64,000 bases of DNA, from contig RHPI01003169.1 in NCBI GenBank assembly GCA_009103225.1, positions 1-64,000 of the forward strand, written 5' to 3'. The notes beneath the pieces are model-generated. The model did no database searches. It worked only from the letters and a program-made list of their open reading frames with translations, and was not told the DNA's origin. Within the stretch, counting starts at the first letter, position 1. Every line of letters begins with the position of its first letter. The DNA is from Chlorokybus atmophyticus (Eukaryota; Streptophyta; Chlorokybophyceae; Chlorokybales; Chlorokybaceae). The translations under genes were made by a program, and so were the position numbers. This document shows positions 1 through 10,850 of this stretch, piece by piece.

Positions 1-392
1 AGATAGCAAAGCGTAATAGTGTGCAGGGATTTTGTTAGTGGCGCTATGAAGCCAATGTGGCGTTTTTTTCCATCATTTATAGAATTTGTGGCAATGTTAG
101 TCATAATTGCCAATGCTCAATCGCCACGTTGTGGCGTTGAAGAAACTACCAATTGCAGGGTGGCGCCACAAAGAGGCGTAAAAATAAACAATGAATGTCG
201 CGTGAGGTGCCACTGTGGCTCCATATTTTTAATCAAGGCATGCGAAATGCCACACAGTGCTGGGGGTAAGGGTTAGGTCCCCTAACCCAGCACCCGCGTT
301 TTGGCCCTAGGTCTCTATTAGTGACCCAACTTTAAGCACTAACTTAGGGATCTAACTAACCGCTGCAGCAGCACGTCAGTAACGTGCCGCTA

Positions 393-435
393 CAGTGCCA
401 CATGCAGTAACGTGACGTTACTGCATGTGGCACTG
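393..435. repeat. Perfect inverted repeat (21-bp arms, 1-nt loop)
   Basis: Bases 393-413 and 415-435 are exact reverse complements with a single G between them. The arms contain TAACGT and TGCCACATGCA. No gene is visible in 1-610, so the hairpin stands alone in otherwise featureless DNA. It may be the centre of a small foldback element, but no outer termini were found. Confidence 0.85.
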
Positions 436-610
436 CAACATTGATGAAACTGCCACAATTGGCACTATGTATGTCATGACATGTGCATGTCCGACACCAC
501 ACCGTGGCACGGGTATTTTTGTGGGTCAGGGTGCGACATTGGCTACTTGACAAAAAGCTTAGTAAAAACCCCGGTATTGTGACCCGATGGGGTAATATGT
601 AAGCTGAGTG

Positions 611-835
611 TTGGAGTATATGACCAAATTCTGCCGTCTCCACACTCCAATCAGCAGTAGTCTGGCTAAATACTCAGTAGTTTTGTACTTAGCAATATAT
701 TGGAGTATAGGACATGGCTCTGCCGTCAGACTCCAATCAGCTTAGTCTGGCTAAGTACTCAGTAGATTTGTACTTAGCAGACTCCAGACCTGTCGAGTTT
801 CCACAAACGTCGAGTTTCCACAAACGTCGAGTTCT
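611..835. repeat. Tandem repeats: 89-bp x2, then 17-bp x2.5
   Basis: A unit beginning TTGGAGTATA occurs at 611 and again at 700 (period 89, diverged), sharing CTGCCGTC, ACTCCAATCAGC and TAGTCTGGCTAA. From 792 a 17-bp unit, GTCGAGTTTCCACAAAC, is repeated at 809 and partly at 826. The block lies just upstream of a copia coding region and ends before a candidate primer-binding site, so it is probably inside the 5' LTR. No second LTR is present to prove this. Confidence 0.6.
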
Positions 836-1129
836 GACAGTCCTGGCAGCTTCAACCGTTTGGCGCTGTATTAGGAATTGGTATTGACAAAACTTAACTT
901 GTATGACTACTCGGTAGTTGGAAAGGTTATTTGGGTATAAGGGGACGCCCATACACATTTCTAACTTCTGGTTCACTTTTACGTGTGCTTGAGTCTGATG
1001 GCGGCAAGGCCTGATTCTGGCGTGGCCTAGACTGGGTTTAATCTGGCGGTCTGACCGGTCGTTCTGCTTGCACAGAGTGTTAAGGGTGTTGTGTTGTGTA
1101 TTCACGCCTAGATAGCTCACATCTCAACA

Positions 1130-1141
1130 GGTTATGGGACC
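1130..1141 (+). promoter_or_regulatory. Candidate copia primer-binding site
   Basis: GGTTATGGGACC follows a possible LTR end (...CTCAACA). Its complement, GGTCCCATAACC, resembles the anticodon arm of initiator tRNA-Met (CAU anticodon followed by AACC). This would be the half-tRNA priming known for some copia elements rather than pairing with the tRNA 3' end. Position and sequence are seen; the function is inferred. Confidence 0.45.
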
Positions 1142-1289
1142 ACATACGTTGGGTATTGAGCTGGTATAGGCATTTTGGCGGAACATTTACTTTGATAGTA
1201 GCTTTTTCCGAGTCTGTGCCATTCTGGTGAGACTGTGGTGGTCTGGGCGCCTGAAACTGCTTTTTCTGGCCTTATTTGGGCTTGTTTTA

Positions 1290-4225
1290 AGCAGGGGGGT
1301 GGTTATAAGGACCAGCTACAACAAGGTGGTAATTAAGCCGCTTGGAGTTGACAACTACAACACCTGGAGCAGCCGCATGAGGTGGTTGTTCAAGCACAAG
1401 AGCTTATGAGAGTTCGTGGACCCAGAGGAGGCAGACCCTCTACCCATAGGCCGGAGCGCTATTTGGAAGCAGAACTCTAGGAAAGCACTTGCACTCATTG
1501 GTTTGAACGTAAGGGACTTTTACTTGGTCACTTTTCTTGCTTTATTGCTAGGGAGGCTTGGGAGAAGTTATCGGACTCTTTTAAGGCCAAAAACAATGCC
1601 AGGCGTGTCCAGCTCAGGCGCGACCTGAATGCCTTGAAAAAGCAGTCCAGTGAGCTAGTTACCAAGTACATTTCATGAGCAAGAGAGCTCTGGAAAGACC
1701 TACTAGGCGTTGGCAGCGAGCTGAAAGAGTCTGAGGTGGTTTGGGCTATTCTTTCAGGTCCGCCAGACGACTTTGACACCTCAATCATGGTGCTGGAAGG
1801 TCTTGACTCTGACCCCACGTTGGATGAGATTATGCCAAGGTTGCTACAAGTTGAGCAAAGGCTGAAGAAGAAGGACGAGGCTTCAAATGCGGTGGCTTTT
1901 GCAGTGTCCAGATCTGGTGGTTCAATGTACAGCTCCAAACCTAAGTCATAAGGAGCCAGTTTTCCAAACCACAGCAGTTCTTCCAAGAAGAAGAAAGAGG
2001 TCAAGAAGTGCAGCTACTGCAAGATGCTAGGTCATTTGGAGTTGAAGTGTTGGCAAAAGCATGGCAGGCCTGAGGGTGTTAGAAAACAGGAGAAACCCGT
2101 GGCTTTTACTGCTGGTGCTTCAGTTTTTGACCAGAGCTGGGTTTTGAACTCTGGTGCCAACCGCCATATGACCTTTGACAAGTCTGCATTTATCTCCTTC
2201 AAACCCTGGTCAGACCCTTCAGTGTTGGATGCGCTGAGAAGGGAAGCGTGATGGGCGCTACCGACCAAGGGGATGTCATCCTTGATTGCCAAGTTGAGGG
2301 TTCAACAAGGCAAGTGCAGCTCAAGGATGTTCTTTATGTTCCAGCGCTTGCTGCAAGTTTATTTTCTGTCAAGGCTGCTGCACTTGCTGGTGGTAAGATT
2401 GAGTTTAAGGGGCGAAAGGCCTGCATTGTATTTGGGGGCATTAAGAGGCTGAAGGTTTTAGGTCAGGGAGGAGAGTTGTACTTGATTCAGGGCCAGACTT
2501 CAGTTCAGCATGTCTAGAAAGTTTAGGCACTTGTTGCAGCACCTTTAGAGTCTACTCATCTTTGGCACAGGAGGTCTGGGCATTTGGGCTTTGACAATCT
2601 GACGCGTTTGGTGAAAAAAGGCATGGTGGATGGCATTACTTCTAGTCCTGAAGACTTCTAGGCTGCGAAGACCACTTTGTGCGACCCTTGTGTTCTGCGG
2701 AAGCAGACCCGGCTGCCATCTTACTCTATTCGTGTGATTACGCGTTGCTTAGAGCTTGTCCACATGGATGTGTGCGTTCCCATGCCGGTGACATCATTTG
2801 GTGGAAACTTCAAGTATTTTGTCACATTCTTGAATGATTTCAACAAATTGTCCGTGGTCGTGCCTTTGGTGTTGAAGTCAGATGTTACCAAGGCAGTCGC
2901 AGAGGTTTTCCAGCTGATTGAGACCCAGACTAGTCTGAAAGTTACTTCAGTCCGCTCAGATTGTGGTGGCGAGTTTGTCAACAACAACTCGAGGGACTAC
3001 TTCAAAGAAGGGCATTCGGCATGAGACTACAGCACCATATACTCCAAAACAAAACGGCAAGGCGGATAGGCTCAACCGCACGCTCTTGGAGAAGGTTAGG
3101 TCCATGCTCATTGATGCCAAGATGGAGGACTGCATGTGGCGTAAGGCTTTGCTTGCTGCAAACTTTGTTCGCAACCGCTCTCCCGTGCATTCTCAAGCCA
3201 AGACTCCGTGGGAGCTATTCACAGGTGTGAGGCCCGATGTTAGCATGCTAAGAGTCTTCGTTTCTGCTGCCTTTGTCCATGTACCCAAGCAGCAACGACA
3301 CAAGTTGGCTGAAGTCAGTAGGCGCGGAGTGTTTGTGGGTTATGAGACTGGTTCAAAGGCGTGGAGGGTTTTGCTGCATGAAACCCGCAAGGTTGTGGTG
3401 AGTCGTGATGTGACTTTTGCTGAGGGAGGAGTAGGAGCTGGAGTTTTGGGCGTTGACATCACTTTGGATGCCGTTGAGCCTTTACAACCAGCAGTTCCAG
3501 TTGTTTTAGAGCATGTTTCTGCAGTTCCAAAACAGGTCTTGAGTTTTTCAGGCCGTGTTACTCCAGATCCAGGCAGCAAAAGCCCTTCAACTCCTGACAC
3601 CATTCAAACCCAACACCAGCAACAGCCAGGGAGGCAGCACCCTTAGCGTGAGAGGCAGAAACCTGATTGGTTTCACAACAAAGCTTATGCGGTGTTTGAT
3701 GCACTGCAAGGTCTAAAGGTGCCCAGTACTTATGAGCAGGCTCTTCAAGGTCCAGATGCAAACCTTTGACAAAAGGCTATGGATGAGGAGATTGCGTCCT
3801 TGCTTGCCAACCAGACCTGGAGGCTGGAGACTGTTCCGGCCGACGTGAAACCCTTTCCGGTAAAATGGGTTTACAAGATCAAGAAAGACGGCCAAGGCAA
3901 CATTGAGCGCTACAAGGCGAGACTTGTCGCAAGGGCATTCGGCATAAGACTACAACTTTTCGGACTTTGCTGGCTTTGATGGTCGCCCAGGACTTTGAGC
4001 TGCATCATCTTGATGTGAAGACCGCGTTCCTCTACGGCGAGCTTGAAGAGGACATTTATGTGCAACAACCCAAGGGCTACCATAAGGGACGTCATGATGT
4101 GGCTTGTAAGCTTGTGAAGGCCTTGTATGGTCTGAAACAGGCGCCCAGGGTCTGGCACATCCGCTTGAGCACAAAGCTTGATATTCTGGGCTTTGTTCCC
4201 AGCACTGCAAGACCAGGACTTTTAA
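1290..4225 (+). pseudogene. Copia gag-pol polyprotein, broken
   Basis: The original product was a polyprotein cleaved into capsid, protease, integrase and reverse transcriptase for copying RNA into DNA. Visible pieces are a gag part (NYNTWSSRMRWLF; ILSGPPDDFD), a CCHC zinc knuckle (CSYCKMLGHLELKC, near 2,010-2,050), a protease motif changed to LNSGA where LDSGA is usual, the integrase zinc finger (HLWHRRSGHLGF ... CDPC) and core (MDVCVP; SDCGGEF; NGKADRLNRT), then RT (KWVYKIKKDGQG; HHLDVKTAFLYGELEEDIY; YGLKQAPRVWH). In-frame stops occur near 1,407, 1,949 and 2,514, and frame changes near 2,990 and 3,940. The last one coincides with loss of the conserved stretch between RLVA and FRTLLAL. Loss of the protease Asp and of the integrase Glu (ADRLNRT for AERLNRT) supports long decay. 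Confidence 0.9.
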
Positions 4226-4451
4226 AATCCGTTTCGAGCTTCATGCACGCGCTCGCTGGTATGTGGAGAGAAGTTTTGATACATGCCAATCACACTTTCC
4301 CATTTTGCTTGCGCTCTTATAGCGGACCCCGACCTCCTGTTGTTAACAATGAGTTTGCGATGTTTGAGCAAATATCACAACGGCGGTTGTACACACCTGC
4401 AAGTATTCATATTAGCACAAGTGTGTGTGCTTGATGTGCTTTGTAGTTATG

Positions 4452-7400
4452 CTAGCAAACGAACTCCAGCTTGAATGCGTCTGCCATGCAGCGCTCTGCG
4501 AGATCCCAAACAAGCGAATTTTTGGACATTGCTTTGCTGGTAATTGTACAACCGCACTCAACGCAAACAGCTGAACCATAGTCACCACCTGCAGTCAGTG
4601 CGACTGAACAACAATGGGATGATAGTGATGTTTGAGTGATCTGTGCACTCCATGCAGCTTGGGCAAGCTTTATATGCAATGACAATCAGCAAGGAGACTC
4701 TCATTGCATACCCACAATTGTGCATACTTCCACAAGCATCCCCTACGGTAAATGTTAATGTTACTTTGATCGAAATTCAACAACCCTCTACAGCCCTGTC
4801 AAGCACCTGTACCGTCTGTCACGAGCTTGATCGGCACGGGTACCCTGCACACAAAGGCAGTGGGTATCATGTGTAGTGCTAGTGAGTTTATATACGCGGA
4901 AAACATTAGTGTATGCATTCCATTGCTTTGTGAGTGTGCGTGCACGCCTCTGTGTGTACAAATGCATGCACGTGTGCCAGAGACCGTGTTGCTGACGCAG
5001 TAGGTACAACGGAATCCGTATGGTGTTGCAGACGAACAGAATACTGTCGCGGCGCCGTGCTATCCATAAGATTGACATATCCAATAGTGACCTGAGAATG
5101 CAGCTGGTAAGTAAGCAACTTATCACAACCGTGTGCACGCACACCCTCACTTATGCACCATGCACAAATACATGCATGCACTAGCCTGCTCTTCAGGTTC
5201 AATAGCTTGTACAGCGCGCATGGTGGCCAACAGCCCTTTATACGTCACAGCGGCAGATGGATCACAGCTGCACAGGCACAAGCGTGTCACCACTGGCAAC
5301 AAAGCAAGGGCACATGCACTTGGCCGTTCACAGCAAGTACTCCAGCCCTTGTGCTTGGACGCGCTTATAGTTGCATTTGGCAACTTGTATCCGTGCGTGT
5401 GCCTTTGCGTGGGGTGCATGCAACAGTTGGGGATTACATAGGCGTGTGCTCACCTGTGGTTGATGCGACCAGCTGCTGGGTAGATGCCAGTGCCATATTC
5501 TTCATCTAAAGGGTCTTTGATATCTTGAACGTCGCTCAACAGCAGATACAACAGGTTTCTGTCATTGACAAGGTGCGAGGGGACGGCAATTGGGAGCTGA
5601 CAGATTGCCATAAACTTTTGCACAGTGTTTGCCACTTGCTCCGTCCACTTCCATCGCTTGTCGTTTTCAAAGGTAACATGTCGATCTGCCGAAGCTTGTC
5701 AAAGGCCACACATAATGTTTGTGTTGGGGTGTGTGTGTGGTAGGGCGCGCTGGGGAAGGGTGAGGGTGGGGTTTTCACATGTGCGAGTGGATGCGCACGT
5801 GCCTGGAAGTGTGAGGGTCTGTGTAATGACATGTGCAGTGCGTTTGTGCACAAGCGTACGTGTGCATCTGAGTTATCGCATGAGCAAATTGATTGAGGAA
5901 ACAATAACGAAGCATGGCAATCCTGCTGTTCAAGACCGTTAAATGTTATGCCATGCAAGATACGGCTGTTGAGTGACTCCATCAAAGCCCAATTGCAATC
6001 TGGCTGAGCCATCATCACCTGCAATAATGTTGCTCAGTGCGTTCTCCCCACTTGCTGTACGTAGTGTGCACACGTGCACGCATACAAACACGCACCAGCA
6101 AAAGCGCGCACAAGCATACAACGCAGCTGTAGACATGTGCGTGGCACACTCGTCTCAGTAAATACTTGCCAGCAGTTGCAGCTGTGACTGAGAACATGTA
6201 CACGCAAAATGCAAGACGCTGTTATCCCCGTACCCCGTCTTGTTCAAAATGGCAAGTCAGCAACGCCCGTACAACAAGGCGTGCCCACGAGGTTCAACGC
6301 ATATTTGCGGCTGCAAAAATAGAATCACTCACTCAACAAGAGAAATTGTGCACGTTGTGTAGCGTACGTGACGTGCCAGCGGCAAAGCTGCCCAACATAT
6401 ACTGAAAAGCGCTGATGAACTCAAGCACTACCACCTGGAGCCAACGGACGTGTGCAGCCACTTGTGCAGCGCTTTGCACTTTAACTTGTGTAGTGGCAAA
6501 ACAGATGCCTGCAGCAGGTTGTTGTAAGGTGTGTGTCAACAGCAAAACCATTGATACTTGCAAACAATTACCTCACTCGCTCACTCGCACGCAAGCACGT
6601 GTGCACATGAATAAGACTTGCACGCCAAGCATGCGCATACATGCACACGCACACCTGGCACTCGAATGAGCAATAGTAGGTGATTCTGCACTTGCCGCAG
6701 CGCTGATGTTTCTCTCCAGTACCAGCATGTCCATTACGCGCAATATTGTGCAGAAGCAACTCAACCTTAATGCGTCCGCGCTTGCCGCAGCGGTTCTCAG
6801 GTTTATTTGACAATGCTTGCGAGCGCGCATGCGAGATGGTATCACCTGCGTGCATGTGAGTTTTGAGGGAGGGCAACTGGGGGGCAGGGGGGGCAGGGGG
6901 GGATGCACGCGTGTGTAAACAGCTCCTGTTGAAGCCGCACAGCTGAGTTAAGATTGGTTAGTCAATGGTCTGAGTTGCATGGGTTCAACAGTTGAGCATA
7001 CAGCCACAGTGTCCATCATGACGCTTGCAAGGACTTGTATACGCGCATTTGCCCCCCTCCCCCCGTTCTCCCGTCTTCATATACGCGCGGACATGCACAC
7101 GCGCCACGTAAGGGAGCGATTTGCAGCGGCGGGCTGCATGCTGCCTACCGTCAGCCTGCCTCTTGCTCTGGTCTTCATCACCAATCATGCCATGTGCGGT
7201 GTTGGCAAGTTTGCCGCAGCCGTCGCAGCGCACTCGCTGCTGGTGCAGCTGTATGAGGTCGGCGTATCCAAACTGAGTGAACAACGTCTCACCTGCGAAA
7301 GTGTTGCATGCAATTGTTTGAACACAAACAGTAAATGAAACTTGCGCTTTGCGAGAAGATTGTTGCAAACCGGTCTCGCAAGTCGCAACACTAGCAAACA

Positions 7401-8606
7401 TAGCAACCGCAGCCTCAACAAGCGCCGCAGCAGCATCCACGTAATTGTGAGGTAGCGTGCATGAGTGTTTGTTCTGTTTCCAGTTTGTACAAGCGGGATA
7501 GTGCTGCCGCTGCTGTTGGTACCGAACCAGCAGCAATTGCTGCTGTTGTTGCCAAACAGCTACGAACGTTCACGAGCAATGCAGCAGTAGCAGCAGCAGC
7601 AGCAGCGATGATAGCCTAGCATGTTTAGTAGCAACTCCAACAGCACCAGCAGCACAAGCACTCAGAGTTACCATACTACCTCACACAATAAAAGCTACAG
7701 CAGTAGCAGCAAACCGCCACCACAGCTGCTAGCTCATCCTGAGCTGCCTGTGCGAACAGATGACCGCAAACAGCACCAACTCTGCTTGGTATGCAGCGCT
7801 AGCCTGGTAGACTATATCGTGTACGGATTGCATCTGCTCTACAGTGCCACCATGCAACGGGGAGTGCTGCCTGTAGGGTGCCACACTGCAAGGCTTGCAC
7901 AGTGCCAGAGCAGCGGCTGCTGCATAGCGCAGCTGTACGGTTCAGCTGCGCTATGCAGCACCTGCTCTTCAGTGTCAGCACGCGAGGAGGAGTGCTGCCG
8001 GTAGGGTGTGCGAGAGCTATTGCATTCGTACAATTGTGCTATGCTGCAGAACTGCTGCATGTGTACACGCTACATACATCAGCAGTTCTGCAGTCAAGCT
8101 CAATGAGCACTGCCGGCAGCAGCTGTCGTGTCACGTAGCATTGCAATGAGAGGATGTGCAAATGCAGCAATTAACTATTGGCAGGATGCCCAAGCATGCT
8201 TGCTTCTGACGTAGGTTGTGACCATCTACTTTCTTCAAGGAGTTGAACAGCAAGGACCCTCATGCATGGGCCCATGCACCCTGCCTTCGCCAGGCAGCTA
8301 CAAAGCATTGACGAAACCAGCTAAAACCAGCTGAAACCAACATGTCATTCAAACAGCATTCGTTTATACTTTGGCTGGCTGGTGTTTGAGCTTGACCAAT
8401 ACAACAATCTCCCATTCCCCCCTCTCCTTCCGCCTGGGGAGTCTCGCCCATGCAACCCTCTGCAGAACCCACTTCTCACCAGCGGCAAAGCGCCTGCTCG
8501 CCAGCATTCCTCTCCTAGGCTTGTCCTCCGCCTCCTTCTCAGACAGCTGTAGTTCCTTGTCGCCCAGCCAGGCCTGAAGCTGTAGCTTCACCTCCGCCAC
8601 CGCCAT
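4452..8606 (-). CDS. SET and MYND domain protein (SMYD-like lysine methyltransferase)
   Basis: Proteins of this class methylate lysines on histones or other proteins using S-adenosylmethionine. Exons I could place: 8606-8480 (start MAVAEVKLQLQAW; N-terminal SET piece ASRRFAAG), 7292-7149 (ETLFTQFGYADLI, then the first zinc pair CDGCGK), 6845-6655 (rest of the MYND finger, RCGKCRITYYCSFECQ), 5685-5454 (ends GTGIYPAAGRINH), 5267-5186 (completes NHSCDPSA, then IEPEEQ) and 5091 to about 5025 (VTIGYVNLMDSTAPRQ). NHSC and GY are SET active-site motifs. Phases agree at each listed junction except between exon 3 and the SET exon, where one or two more exons are expected (about 6.45 and 6.0 kb). The post-SET zinc motif YGFRCTYC lies in another frame at about 5,000-5,025. 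The 3' end at 4452 (CVECG ... KLEFVC) is uncertain. Confidence 0.78.
7560..7720. repeat. CAG/AGC trinucleotide-rich tract
   Basis: Runs of CAG/GCA (for example near 7,581-7,605) continue as scattered AGC repeats to about 7,720. The tract lies within the first intron of the SMYD-like gene. Reading frames that look long here (7621-8004) are products of the repeat. Confidence 0.7.
7918..8093. repeat. Two strong hairpins inside an intron
   Basis: Arms 7918-7935 and 7943-7960 are exact reverse complements (18 bp, 7-nt loop, core GCATAGCGCAGCTG). A second pair, 8044-8057 and 8080-8093 (CTGCAGAACTGCTG), is also exact. A 20-bp phrase around GGAGTGCTGCC-GTAGGGTG occurs at about 7,860 and about 7,988. 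All lie in intron 1 of the SMYD-like gene. Confidence 0.8.
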
Positions 8607-8650
8607 GGTGTGGGTGTGGGTGTGGGTGTGGGTGTGGGTGTGGGTGGTGT
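8607..8650. repeat. (TGTGGG)n hexamer microsatellite
   Basis: About seven TGTGGG/GGTGTG units directly abut the start codon of the SMYD-like gene on the other strand, so the 5' leader of that mRNA would be a CCCACA tract. The repeat is not the canonical algal telomere unit (TTTAGGG). Confidence 0.85.
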
Positions 8651-8968
8651 TACAGCTGAATGGCGGGGGAAAGGGCTCTCAATATATACGGCTCTGTTAC
8701 AGAGCCTCTGTACACACAGGCGTCACGCGTGACACATCACGCTGACTCAGTTCCCACGAGGAATGCATGCGAGTAGTTTGTTTTGCGCGTGTTGCATCAT
8801 GCATGAAAATACCCTCCATCCATACATTGCCAACAATTACCACCAGGAAGGACGTGTTCTTCTAATGCGATGTAATGTTAACCTTTGTTAGCCACTATGC
8901 ACAGAAAGCTAATAACTTATTGACCACATAAAGTATGCTGTACACTAAAGTACTATTAAAAATTGCGA

Positions 8969-9169
8969 CAGCATGTCGCAAGTTTTATTGCGACATGCTG
9001 ACACACCCTCTGTGTGCATTGCATTTGTAACATAAAAGGATGGGCCTACGTTGCCATATGTGTTGAAGAATTGGAGGATGTGTGGGCTTTAAGTAAGCAA
9101 TGTGTACCACATATATTATAATATTTTAATGGCAGCAAATTCCCTTTCATTAAGGGAAGTTGCTGTCAT
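8969..9169. repeat. Two hairpins in intergenic DNA
   Basis: Arms 8969-8981 and 8988-9000 (CAGCATGTCGCAA) are exact. Arms 9129-9146 and 9152-9169 pair at 16 of 18 positions. The stretch 8,651-10,850 otherwise shows no supportable gene. An open frame at 10,099-10,530 has no recognisable content. Confidence 0.7.
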
Positions 9170-10850
9170 GCGAGTATTGCATCGGTAATTACCAGCTGGT
9201 TATGAAGTTGACAACACGCCACGTGTAGTTAAAGGGCGCTAAGTTAGATTACAATTTGAGAGAAGCAGACGATTTCAGCGCACTGTGAGTCAATCTCATT
9301 GCATTTTGTAGCAGTGCGGGGCTTCGAGTACAACCAAGCATGCATATATTGATGGCACATCATTACCATTTGCAGCATAAAATGTTACCTGTCGAACATA
9401 GCTAGCAGCCGCTCTCGCTGACTACTGTCGTTGTTGATAGTAATGACACCCATGCAGCCCAAGCCCACTTTGTTGCTACAAGTGAACTGTGGCTTCATGT
9501 GGGTGTATGAGCTAGCCAACACCGGAGCGCAATCCGCGTGGACTCGCTGTTGCCTGAATTACTGCAGAGCGGGCTCTACGTAATTGCATGTGACTGCATT
9601 TATCCAATAGGCTGTGCCACACATGCGCAACCATTCGGATGCACATGCACACCGAAAGCGGGCTCGCAAGTCAAGTATATAATCATGTACACATGAGGGC
9701 TGAACAAAGGCTTGCATGTGTGACTGCAGGTGCGTGTTAGCCAATTGGCCACAACGTAAACCGCGTCGACTTACATCTTGTTCCACAACCATGGCAGTCA
9801 CCACAGCGCTGATGCCAGCTGTCCGCCAAGACACCGACCAACCTGCACCGCAACACCACACTCGCACCAGCTTTCCCGCGCAACTGCTGCTTGCGTACCG
9901 TTACGAATCGCTACGTACCACATCGCTGCCCGGCCGCGCCAGACGCTAATCTGCAGCAGTGCGCAAGCCTGTTCTGCACCACGCTGGTCTGCTGTGCTGC
10001 CAAGCTTGCGCATGTGGTTGACGGCGGCGGCGGCGGCGGCAGGGGCGGGTGCCGGGGGAAGAATTACAAATTGGCTGAGCTGGATATACTAACTTGATGT
10101 GCTTGAGCTTGCGGACACTGCGCTGAGGACAGGCTTTGCTCCAATGGGCGCAGGCTGTAAGCTGTTTATTAGCATGAGATTTACTTCGTGCTCACAACAA
10201 TGGTTGCTTCGCACCACGTCCTTTGTGTGCATGGGTGGCTTCGTCTATGCATCTAGTATGGCGCAGTGTAAACAGCCTGCTGGTCAATCTACATGCTTGA
10301 CAAGCATGTGGGCTTGCAACTGCCGTGCAAGGCCGCTGGCAACTGTCATCTTGCATGTAAGCCGTGTTGTAAATCGTGCAGCGAGATTATGTCCCCTGAC
10401 CCAAGCTCTTGCTGCGGATACGCCACATTGCGCGAATTTGTCTCAGCACAGAAATCTGCGCCTTAAGGAGTATCTAGAGGGCATTTTTGGGCATTCACAA
10501 GTTCGCAAATTCTTGAGAACACCTTGGTAGCAACTAAGCTTGCGATCTCACCCTGCACCCTTCTTCTGTTTCAACCCGAGAGATCAGGGTGGTCAACGAT
10601 GTCTTGAATATGCACGTTTTCATGCAATGCCACCCTGATCATGCTTGCGCAACACATGCATGGCAGCAGCAGTGTTGTAGTTGGGCTGTCGCCTACCGTC
10701 ATTTCGCAATCCCCCCCCTCCCCGCCCCTGCTCCTACTCTCCCCTTGGAGCACCAGAAAGCATGCATGCTAGGAGCGTTTCAAGTCACCATAACCGCCAA
10801 GCTCATACATCGCATCAGTGTTGAGTAGATAGCTGTGAGTGCTCAGATTT

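Larger units (their letters stand above)
1130..4225 (+). mobile_element. Truncated Ty1/copia retrotransposon, internal region
   Basis: Remains of gag, protease, integrase and reverse transcriptase follow in copia order (integrase before RT). The RT stops just after its YGLKQAP motif. The end of RT, RNase H and a 3' LTR are absent, so the copy is cut off near 4,225. Many stops and frameshifts show that it cannot move by itself. Confidence 0.9.

Noticed and set aside
7621-8138. Ser/Thr/Cys-rich frames on both strands
   Set aside because: Produced by CAG repeats and hairpins in an intron of the SMYD-like gene.
8607-8650. Internal telomere repeat
   Set aside because: The TGTGGG unit differs from TTTAGGG/TTAGGG types and is short; called a microsatellite.
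10099-10530. A 143-codon frame upstream of G6PD paralogue 1
   Set aside because: No motif, no transit-peptide pattern and no splice link that keeps phase with the next exon; treated as chance.
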